Assembly: GCA_022559845.1 (NCBI GenBank)
Contig: CM040118.1
Span: 443,856,053-443,920,052, forward strand
Length of the DNA: 64,000 nt
Direction of reading: 5' to 3'
Origin: Amorphophallus konjac
Taxonomy: Eukaryota; Streptophyta; Magnoliopsida; Alismatales; Araceae
Below are positions 55,386 through 64,000 of this stretch, in pieces. The first letter of the stretch is position 1. The number at the start of each line of letters is the position of its first letter. A model generated the notes under the pieces. It made no database searches, was not told where the DNA came from, and saw only the letters and a program-made list of their open reading frames with translations. The position numbers and the translations under genes are program-made.

Positions 55386-55402
55386 CTTGGCTCTTCGTGC
55401 GT

Positions 55403-55420
55403 TTCCCACAGACGGCGCCA
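55403..55420 (-). promoter_or_regulatory. R primer-binding site
   Basis: TGGCGCCGTCTGTGGGAA on the - strand, two bases from the 5' LTR, the type used by Tat/Ogre relatives and usually assigned to tRNA-Arg. Confidence 0.88.
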
Positions 55421-55422
55421 GA

Positions 55423-56208
55423 TGAAGAGGCGAGATCTCGCGCTGAGTCCTGAGCGGGCTATGGATCACCAGAAGATGAATCTGCAAGAGAGGGAAACGT
55501 ATCAGAGGGCCCAGGGGATCTCCCTGGGGGAAAACCCTCCGATGGCTAAGTCAGTAGAGCTATGGTGGAAGCGATAATGGGGGGAGGAGAGAGCTGATGC
55601 GCGAGAATCCTCTCCACCAGAGGGTGAAGCGAATCGTGCTCAGGAGCTTAGGGTGTGTGAATGCCTTGTTTCTCTTACCTTCTTCCGGAGGGTATCCCTT
55701 GCTTAAATAGTGCGCCGCCTTCAGGAGTCCTGCAAGCTGAGGGGTTCCCGGCGGGAGTTACGTCTTTAACGGGGGCTTTCATGGACTGATCGTGGGAACG
55801 TTATCCCCTTGGAGTCCGGCGGCTCCCCTGACTCTCCCGCTGGCGGGGGACTCTGAACGGCTGCACATGCGGATAATCAACCGGCCTTACCGAGCCTCGG
55901 GGATGCTAGCTCTTGTCCGAGCGATAGGCATGGCCCGGCGAAGGTGGGGTCGGATAGGTCGGCTAGAGCCTATCTCTCTCGGACGGGGAGAGGGCTTTAG
56001 GCCGGACCTTCCTTGGGACCTGACAGTTGTCTCGGGCCCTCCGAGCCTAGAAGGCCGCCGGGGAGAGTTAGTTCCTCGAGTCTTGTTTATTGGGCTTTTC
56101 TTCCCTAAGTGGGCCCTGTGGGCTATCACTCGGGCGGGCTCGCCTAGTTGGACCTTGTGGGTCTTGTTGGGCTGCCTTTGTGGTGGGCTGCGGAAATCCC
56201 CCTCTCCA
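55423..56208 (-). repeat. R 5' LTR (786 bp)
   Basis: Same length as the 3' LTR with about eight differences counted by eye. The TATA-like CTATTTAAG on - is at 55702-55710. It is followed by target duplication GAAGC at 56209-56213. Confidence 0.96.
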
Positions 56209-58322
56209 GAAGCAGTTATCCATGACATGTCCTAATCTCCCACAGTAGTGACAGTAACTAAAGCATTCATGTTCTTATTCATAGAATATGCATGAAATCT
56301 CTGTGGGTGAACAGGAATTTTGCCATTTCTACTCTGGAAACTTTGTTTCCTTTTCATGTGCCAACAGTCCTTGACTGTATGGACGGTCTTCTTAAAATGA
56401 TGACAATAAGGCCTCTTGTTTGAAAAAAAAATTGGCCTCTTCGAGACATTGGCTTTTCTGCAAGCCCTCAATTCATCATTTCTCCGGACAAGGCAACCAT
56501 GCATTTCATGAGCAGATTTTTCACAATAAAAAAATAATGAATTGTCCTTTTATGGACAACATGTTTTTTAGCATAACCATTTTTAGCATGCACATGAGAA
56601 TTTTGAGACAAAGACATTTTGACATTTTTAGATGCATTCATTCTCTCGCATGCATTTAAATCATCAGATTTCAAGATATGGCAATCATTCATTATGTGCC
56701 CACCTCTACCACAATAATGGCATGGAATTTTCTTGTGTGCATGTGTGTGTATGGTAGACTTATGTACAATATGCATAGTGGGAGCATGAGTGTTTTTGGC
56801 CTTTTTCAATTTTTCAGTCTATTTTTCTATTTTCTGAGCAGTAAATTGAAAGATTGGTGGGTTTGAGGTGCTGTTAGATTCAGAGCTACACACAAAAGAT
56901 GTTTGGAGTTTATTTTCAAAGCTCTTTTTATTTATTGGATTAAAGCCCAGCCCCTCTCTCTGAAAGTTAATTTTATTGCCGAGAAGTTTATCCAAGTTGT
57001 TCTTTCCATTTACTAACCTCGACAGAGAGTTATTCAAACCAAACACTTATTTTTCCAGGGAAGTTATTAATATTTTAGAATTAACTATTTCTTCCTCACA
57101 CTCTTCCATTCTGATTTTCAGGGTTTCATTAAGAGATTTGTAGTCTGCATTCTCTTTTTGTAGAATCAACAATTTTTTAGATTCATCTGTGACAACAGAT
57201 TTTCCTTTTTCCAAAATTAGCATTCTATCAGAAATGGCAGTGTTCAATTCTTTCATATTTTCATTTTGTTCTTTCAAAATTTTGATTTCTTCAATATGCT
57301 TTTTATCATTAGACACAAAACTTAACTTTTCATTCAGCTCTTCCTCTCTTTGTTCAAATTCTAAGTTGTTGTCTAGCATATTTTTGTTTTCCTCTCTTAT
57401 GGAAGCAATTAGTTCTTTCTGCCATTCTAGATCAAGGTGAAGACCTTCATTTAACTCTTTCAGGAATCAACAATTATTGCATGAAGAGTTACTAGAACAC
57501 ACATTTTCAGCTTTCTTTTTGATTTTTGTATTTTCAGTTTCAAGTTTTTTGGTGTTTTTCTGAAGTTCCACATTTATCACATTGACAGCTTCAAATTTCT
57601 CAGAAATTAGTTTGTTCTCTTCAAGTTTTTTAAAATTTTCTTCATCTTCTTCAATGTATTTTCTGAGAACTCCATTTTCAGAGTTCAATTTATCCAGCTC
57701 TGAACTAACAGTGCCAAGATTTTTCAATTGTTTTCTAAGACAATCATTTTCAGATTCCAGAATTTCAACATCTTTATTTTCATTGCCAGAATAGACAACA
57801 TCATGTAATTTCTTTTTCAAGGATTTATTTTATTTTCTCAACTTTTCATTCATCTCTATCAATTCACCATAAGCATTCTCCCAATCTTCTATAGAAAAAA
57901 TTTCAAACATAGAAGTTACCTGTTCATCCTCATTTTCACCTTCATTGATTTGTATGTTGCCAACCATGAGGCACGTGTTGCTCTTGCTTCTTATATATGG
58001 CAGTCAGCTTGTTCAAGATCTCCTTGGCATTCCTGTAATCAGAGACAAATGGAAAGGCATTGTGATCAACAACATTATTCAAGATATTAAGAGCTCTAAG
58101 ATTATCACTATTTTTCATCCTATGAGCATTGGTCCATTAGGACGTGTCCTTGGGAAATTTGTATGGACCATGAGCCATTAGAAGCCAAAGCTTTGGATTA
58201 AGAGCATTAACGAATGTGCAAATGTTTCCTAGCCACTTCTTAAAGTTAGATCCATCAAAAACGGGCAAAGAATCCATCAAGACAAATTCAGAATGATAAA
58301 AACAAGCAGTAATGAAGCACAC
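56209..58322 (-). pseudogene. gag: C gag, SIRE-like Copia, with coiled coil and four zinc knuckles
   Basis: The N-terminus (about 58277, MDSLPVFDGSNFKKWLG) is a Copia-type gag start, and PFVSDYRNAKEILNKL follows in another phase. 57820-56819 is a long leucine/glutamate coiled coil. Then come four CCHC knuckles: 56681-56722 complete, about 56490-56535 frameshifted in a T run, 56364-56405 with one Cys changed to Phe, and 56212-56253 complete. R inserted at the end of the last. Frames shift at least twice and several stops occur. The product would form particles and bind RNA. Pol is not found behind it. Confidence 0.8.
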
Positions 58323-58370
58323 CGATCTTTTCTCTGCAGATTGTTAAATCTGAAACAAGATCAGAGAGCA

Positions 58371-58382
58371 GCTCTGATACCA
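58371..58382 (-). promoter_or_regulatory. C primer-binding site, tRNA-iMet
   Basis: TGGTATCAGAGC on the - strand, two bases from the 5' LTR. It fixes the orientation of C. Confidence 0.93.
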
Positions 58383-58384
58383 AT

Positions 58385-61237
58385 TGTTGTGTGCTCTGAT
58401 GACTACAGTTGGATGTGTTGATACACGAAGTGTGTGCAGCAGGATCTAGAAGGGGGGTGAATAGATCCTATATAAAAAATTAAACTCAATTTGAAATTCT
58501 AAACCAGTTAAGAATTAGTTGTCAAAACTCGAGCTCAGATGAGATCTGATGAGCACTATGTGAACGATAATGACAAGAGTACAATAACAAAGAGAAGGCT
58601 ATCTCACATATCCAACATAGATCAAACAGAACTTGATTCAAACACATGGCGTATAATGAAAAATAGTTCAGCACTAACTTGTGAAGGGAGGTAGATAAGA
58701 AGGAACAATCACACGAATGCAAACCACAACATAGAATTTTTAGGTGGTTCGGTCTGCTACCCACAGACCTACGTCCACCCCTCACTTAACCTAAGTGAGG
58801 CTTCCCTTGCAACAAGCAAGAACGCAGACTCAGTCTGCAACAAACGTTGTCAAATAGCTTGACCGGGAGGAACACTCTCCTCCCTTCTTCTGATAGACTC
58901 AGAAGGAAACATGAGCAACACCCAGTTGCCCACAACCAGAGGACCAATCCTCTCTTCCTCTGAAGCATAGAGGGGACCCCGGAGAACAGATCTCCCTTCC
59001 TCTGATAGACTCAGAGGGAACCCGGAGGAACACCTCCACACTTTGGTTTCCCAGAGCAAACCACACATAGGGTAAGTTGTGTGCAAACACCTTGCGTGCA
59101 CAGTGCACCAAAAGGCAAAGACACTAGTTAAAATGAAAAAGGAAAATAACAAAGATAAAATGTTGAACAGAACAACACAATGGATCAAAATAGAAACACG
59201 AAGATCTGTAGCTTCCACTGGAAGCACTGAATATAATTCTGGTACTCTACTTCTCTTGCTCTCTCTCTCTCTCTCTGAATGGGAAACTCTCTATTCTTCT
59301 TCTTCTTTCGTGGATGACTCTCCTTTTCTTCTTCGCAGCACTCTCTCTATTTCTTCGTCTTCTTCTCACTCTTCTTCTTCTTTCTTTTTCTGCTCGCCGC
59401 TGCTCTCCAGTTCGCTGCTCTCCTTGCCGCACACTCTTCTCTCACGGAGATGATATATTTTTATTTTTTGAAAAAATATTTCTAAGAAGAAAAACTTCTA
59501 TTGGTCCACGTGTCAGAAAAGAATATTCTCTCTCTGGAATACTCTAGAGACGAGCCAGCCCTCCTAGGATCACGTGCCAATCATTTGCAGATCGAATTCA
59601 CGTGATTTCCTTTAGCTTTCACGCTGCTACCCATTGGTCACCGTTGCCCAGCCATTATTCACTTTTAACAACTTATTTGTCAGCCATACAGAGCTATTTG
59701 TCAGCCTTAGACAAAGAGCCGTCGCTGCTGCTGTTTTCTCCATAGCCTAAGGCCCTGCCATAGGTGATATTTGTGGCCTTTAAGAGTTTATTTTTTACCT
59801 TCGCTTTCCTTCAGCTACCGGTGATACTTCACAGCTCCAACTCCATTGCAGTTCCTTCTTATCCACATCTCTTTCAGCTCTTTCATAGATTCTCAATTTC
59901 TTCTTCTTCTTCTATCTTCCTCGTAGCCTCTACTGGTCCCTTTTGTTTCCTGGTCTGCAGCTTCTCCTTCTTCTTTGTAGGTGCCGGAATAAGCTCATAC
60001 ATTTGTATATAGTTGTGCAAGCCAGAGCTCCAAAGACATACGATCAACAACATCAGATCTTGAATTCCTTCTTAACCCATTGGAGTGCAGTTTCAGCTAC
60101 TAAGTACACAGCCGCTACTGCTTGACCCATTCACTATCGGACGCCATCAGAACTGGAGATCAATCCAATTTCATGATCTAGAACAAGGACAATCAGGGTC
60201 GTTTAATGCTCAATGGACCTCCAGATTCAACCTAGTAGGGTTAGAAAACTCATAGACAATCAAATTCTTCGACCAACTTGATCATTCTTCAACTGTCACG
60301 GCCATGAGCCATTTTTCACCACAAACTAGCCATTTATTACTGCTAACCAACTATTTGTCATCATTAACTAGCTATTTGTCACCCTTATTCTGTTGCTAAA
60401 AGATCTTCTTTCATACTGTGAATTTTCTTCTATTTGGAGTCGACTCGAGAGTCCTCTTGAGTCAACTCTTCTTCTTGCTTTTTAGAGCATTCACCCTGAC
60501 AACCTATTATGTAGCCTTAACAACCTAATTGTCACCCATAAGACTGTCTTTTACATCCTTGTTCTCCATAGGTGACAGGCAGTGGCCCTTTGTCACGTTG
60601 AAGCTCTTTGTCACTATGCTGACTTTGACTGACCAAAAAATGCTGACCTTGACTGACTAAATAAATTGGAACTTGACTAGCTGACCAGCTAAGATTTAAC
60701 TGACTTGAGAGTTGACATTGACTTCTTGATATTGACTGGCTGGACTTGATTGGAGTCGACTCGCTATAGTGCCTGCATCGACTCTCCTTCACAAAGTTTT
60801 CTTTATAGCAAGCCTCCAAGATATTTGTCACCACTAAGGAGTTATTTGTCACCCTTAAGAGGTTGTTTGTCACCCGTAAGGGATATTTGTCACCCTTATT
60901 CTTCAAGGGGTACAAAGCTAACTTGAGATAATTTTTCAGCCTTGATTTTTCAACGGTTGGAGGCTTCTTCTTATGGACTTCTTCTAGGGCTACTGAGCTA
61001 CTGGTTACTGTTATGCTGCTACTGTGCTGTTACATAACTGCTAGTTGCTGCTTGCTGGTTAACTCGAGTTGGGTGCTTGTGAAGTCGACCGGAGCTATCC
61101 TATTCTTCAAACGTAGCAATTCTTCAAGCACACATAGCATTGACATTCAAGCACGCACACATCAAATTCATGATATCAAAATCATGACATTATTTGATTC
61201 ATAGTGTTTGACATCATCAAAACCACATAGCACAACA
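58385..61237 (-). repeat. C 5' LTR, complete (2,853 bp)
   Basis: It begins TGTTGTG and ends CACAACA, perfect inverted ends. Collinear with 11389-13839 from 58764 on. It shows, uninterrupted, the sequence into which H inserted (CAGAC at 58764-58768). The TTTGTCAC ladder recurs at about 60825-60900. Confidence 0.93.
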
Positions 61238-64000
61238 ATGAGGATATGTCGGGTCTGGACCCTGCGCTAGTTGAACATCACTTAACACTTAAGCTAGGGT
61301 CTGTCCTGGTCAAACAAAGGTTAAGGTGTTTCCACCCACATATGGCATTAAAAATGAAAGAAGAGGTCGATAAGCTCCATAAGGCTAGGTTCATTAGAGT
61401 CATCCTCTATCCCAATTGGGTGGCTAACATTGTCCCGGTTATGAAGAAAGATGGAAGAGTAAGGATTTGCATAGATTTCTGGGACCTTAACCGCGCGTGT
61501 CCTAAGGATGACTTCCCCCTCCCTCACATAGATGTTTTAATTGATAATATGGTAGGGTATGATACTCTCTCTTTTATGGATGGCTTCTCTGGTTATAATC
61601 AGATTCGCTTGGCTGAGGAGGATCAAGAGAAGACATCTTTCACTACAACTTGGGGTATGTATTGTTATGTGGTCATGTCGTTTGGACTTAAAAATGCCGG
61701 AGCCACCTATCAAAGGGCTATGATGGCTATTTTTCATGATATGATCCATATTTATATCGAGGTGTATGCTGATGATTTGGTAGTGAAATCAAGGACAAGG
61801 ATTGAGCATCTTGGGATTCTATCCAAAGTGCTACAAAGGGCGTATGAATATCAATTGAAAATGAACCCCAAGAAATGCGTGTTTGGTGTTTCGTCAGGGA
61901 AATTGCTTGGATTCATTGTTAGCAAAAGAGGTATCGAGATTGATCCCAACAAGGCAAGGGTAATAAGAGACATGCCCCCTCCCAAGAATTTGAAAGAAGT
62001 TCGAGGATTGATCGGGATGTTACAATTTATTTGACAATTTCTCTCTCAACACTCACAAACGTGTAGGCCGTTCTACGAGCTCAACAAGCCGGGAGTCAAG
62101 TTTTATTGGGATGACAAGTGTCAGGCGGCTTTTGATAGATTGAAGGATTATCTAGCTAATCCTCCTGTCCTGAGGTCACCAATTCCAAGCAAACCACTTG
62201 TTCTTTATATTTCTGTCCTGGACGACTCGGTAGGTGTTGTCCTCGCGCAAGTTGATGAAGAAGGTAAGGAGAGGGCAGCCTACTACTTGTCTAAGCTCCT
62301 CAACCCCTGTGAGCAGAAGTATACGGCTATGGAGAAAACATGTGCTGCTCTTGTCTGGGTGGTGCAGAAATTGAAGCACAACTTCTTAGCTCACGAGATC
62401 CATCTCATTGCTCGAATGAATCCCATCAAATTCCTTCTTGAAAAATTTGTTCTCACCGATAGGTTAGCATGATGGCAAAGCTTCTTTTCTCAATTCAATA
62501 TCATCTATATTCAGCAAAAAGCGATTAAAGGCTATGCCATAGCAGAACATCTTGCTCATCACCCTCTCCCTAGATTTGATCTTGTCCGCTCAAAATTTCC
62601 AGATGAGGAACTAATGTCCATCAACCGACCCTCTGATCCCATGTGGACATTACATTTTGTTGGGGCTTTGAATTCTCATGGCAAGGGGATCGATATTGTT
62701 CTCTTATCACCTGAGGGAGTCACCATTCCACAAGCCTTTCAGATTGCATTCCATGTCACTAATAATATAGCTGAATATGAGGCTCTTCTGGCTGAACTTG
62801 AGGCTGCCCATCTATATGGTGTCACCCAATTGCAGATTGTAGGTGATAGTCAGCTTATTTTGCGCCAAGTGCTCACCAAATGTCGCACGCTCGATCCTAA
62901 GCTTAAACCCTCCCAAGAACTCACATCTATCTATGCCAAGCTCTTCTCCAAACCAACCTTTGTCCATATTCCTCGCAACCAAAATATTTTAGTTGATGCT
63001 CTTGCTTCACTCGCTTCCTCCTTATCCTTTCCTCTTGGACGGAACTTCCATTCTATCATCATTCATAGGTGTCTCACTCCTGCTATTAGGGATCTCGAGT
63101 TCGTTAGAGTTAAGGAGGAGTTGCTCAAGAAGGTTAAGGAAGGAGATATTATTGAGAATAAATAGGTCATGCTTTTAGATCTAGAAGAAGAATTGGCTGA
63201 TGAGGAAAAGCCATGGTACTATAAGATTGCAAAATTTTGTCAAGATCAGTCATATCCCAAAAAAGCCACCGTAGAAGAAAAGAAAGCAATCAGGAGAGCT
63301 GCCCAAAGGTACAACCTAGTTGGAGGTGTGCTATATAGAAAGGGTCTGACTGGTGTTCTTCTTAGATGCCTCGGAGATGACGAATCATGGAAGGTCGTGG
63401 AAGAGGCACACTCAAGAGTCTGTGAGGGTCATGTCAATAACCAAATGTTAGCTAAGAAGATCCTTAGGCTAGATTTCTATTGGCCCACTTTAGAAGAGGA
63501 TTGCTCTATCTATGTTCTAAGGTGTATTAAGTGCCAACTGCACGTCGACAAGATTCATTCTCCTGCTTCTTCACTCCATCCTATGTCCTCCCCAAGGCCA
63601 TTCTCCATGTGGGCTTTCGATATCATTAAGCCTCTTGGTGATGCGAACCTCTTCACTAAATCAAAATCATTCATACTCACGGCCACATAGTACTTCACCA
63701 AGTGGGCGGAAGTAGAAGCTTATGTGGAGATTAAAGCGTCAACAGTTTACAAATTCATCATGAAGAACATCATCGCCATGTTCGGCATACCAAGTTCCAT
63801 CATCACCGACAATGGACCACAGTTTATCTCGCAAGAGCTGTCGGACCTCTGCAAAAGGTATAAAATTACAATGCATCATTCTTCTCCTTATTATCCGCAG
63901 GGCAATGGCCAAGCAGAGGCAATCAATAAAACTTTAATTAAGATCATCAAGAAAACATGTGAAGCTAATAAATTCTCAGACTGGCTAGAGAAGCTTATTG
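61238..64000 (+). mobile_element. Element A: Tat/Ogre-type Ty3/Gypsy, internal part, cut by C and window edge
   Basis: Only pol is visible; its left part, LTRs and gag would lie beyond C and the window's left edge, and its right part beyond 64000. The coding frame begins exactly at the C insertion point in mid-domain. It is the oldest element here, because C and everything inside C interrupt it. Confidence 0.85.
61240..64000 (+). pseudogene. pol: A pol: reverse transcriptase, RNase H, archaeal-type RNase H, integrase (partial)
   Basis: One phase runs through the whole segment with stops at 62032, 62470 (TGA, Arg expected), 63163 and 63688. Reverse transcriptase: VPVMKKDGRVRICIDFWDLN, FMDGFSGYNQIRL, GLKNAGATYQRAM, and YADD at 61765-61776. 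RNase H follows (about 62060-62470). The second RNase H (62630-63000, NNIAEYEALL and VGDSQL) marks the Tat lineage, but the first catalytic Asp is Val (FVGALN). Integrase (63169 on) has a zinc-binding part and keeps Asp (FDII, about 63617), Asp 63808 and Glu 63916, with 35 residues between the last two. It is cut off at the window edge. Confidence 0.9.

Larger units (their letters stand above)
23639..56208 (-). mobile_element. Element R: Tat/Retand-like Ty3/Gypsy retrotransposon, split by T
   Basis: Two 786-bp LTRs (23639-24424, 55423-56208) are flanked by GAAGC at 23634-23638 and 56209-56213. A primer-binding site beside the right LTR sets the - orientation. Order on the - strand: short leader, gag-pol (55385-49957), then a region with one or two genes on the opposite strand, then polypurine tract and 3' LTR. 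A second, archaeal-type RNase H after the first identifies the Tat lineage. By hand I count about eight differences between the LTRs (roughly 1 percent), so the insertion is fairly recent. T inserted between pol and the antisense gene. Confidence 0.95.
11389..61237 (-). mobile_element. Element C: SIRE/Maximus-like Ty1/Copia element, shattered by H, B and R
   Basis: The 5' LTR is at 58385-61237 and the truncated 3' LTR at 11389-13839. The iMet primer-binding site is at 58371-58382 and polypurine tracts lie at 13840 onward, all on the - strand. Between them lie about 5 kb of C's own internal sequence in three pieces (13840-14470, 21365-23638, 56209-58384), separated by B and R. Gag is recognisable and pol is not. 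C entered the pol gene of element A: bases 61238-61242 (ATGAG) are the right flank, and the left flank is outside the window. Confidence 0.85.

Noticed and set aside
63688..63690. Loss of an integrase catalytic Asp in A (TAG before YFTKW)
   Set aside because: The first catalytic Asp is the one in FDII further upstream, which is intact; this is only a nonsense codon.

Overview
The window is plant nuclear DNA from a repeat-rich genome and consists entirely of nested LTR retrotransposons. The evidence is five LTR-retrotransposon families (Ty3/Gypsy of the Tat and Athila types, a SIRE/Maximus-like Ty1/Copia, and a gag-only family), tRNA-iMet, tRNA-Asp and probable tRNA-Arg primer-binding sites, spliced genes with GT-AG introns, and the absence of any host gene, tRNA or rRNA. 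An angiosperm is certain in practice; the species cannot be told from the sequence.

Layout, oldest to youngest. Element A, a Tat/Ogre-type Gypsy on the + strand, is seen only as pol at the right edge (61238-64000). Copia element C (- strand) was inserted into A's pol. Its 5' LTR is complete (58385-61237), its 3' LTR is cut at the left (11389-13839), and its internal region is scattered at 13840-14470, 21365-23638 and 56209-58384. C was then hit three times. H, a gag-only element on + (1-11388, 5' end outside the window), lies in its 3' LTR. B, an Athila-like non-autonomous element on - (14471-21359, target duplication GAAAA), and R, a Tat/Retand-like Gypsy on - (23639-56208, target duplication GAAGC), lie in its internal region. 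H was itself split by its relative N (1685-8022, - strand, target duplication CAGAC). R was split by T (27801-49235, - strand, target duplication GTGAC). The deepest chain is A > C > R > T.

T is the most unusual object. It is a head-to-tail array LTR-internal-LTR-internal-LTR sharing the middle LTR, with one target-site duplication outside the whole array. Each unit has an Athila-type gag on the element's sense strand but no pol. Each also carries, on the opposite strand, a seven-exon gene with its own TATA box and poly(A) signal whose product has a plant mobile domain (PMD) followed by a coiled coil. All six introns are GT-AG and phase 0. Element B is a relative of T without this gene and so serves as the empty state. 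R independently carries an antisense, intron-containing gene between pol and its 3' LTR, of the 'putative gypsy type transposon' family.

Nothing in the window is an intact autonomous element. Only R and A have recognisable pol. R's gag-pol is one frame spoiled by five stop codons, one homopolymer frameshift and a D-to-N change in integrase. H, N, B, T and C lack detectable pol and would have needed enzymes from elsewhere. Nearly all nonsense codons look like C-to-T changes, as expected for methylated, silenced repeats.
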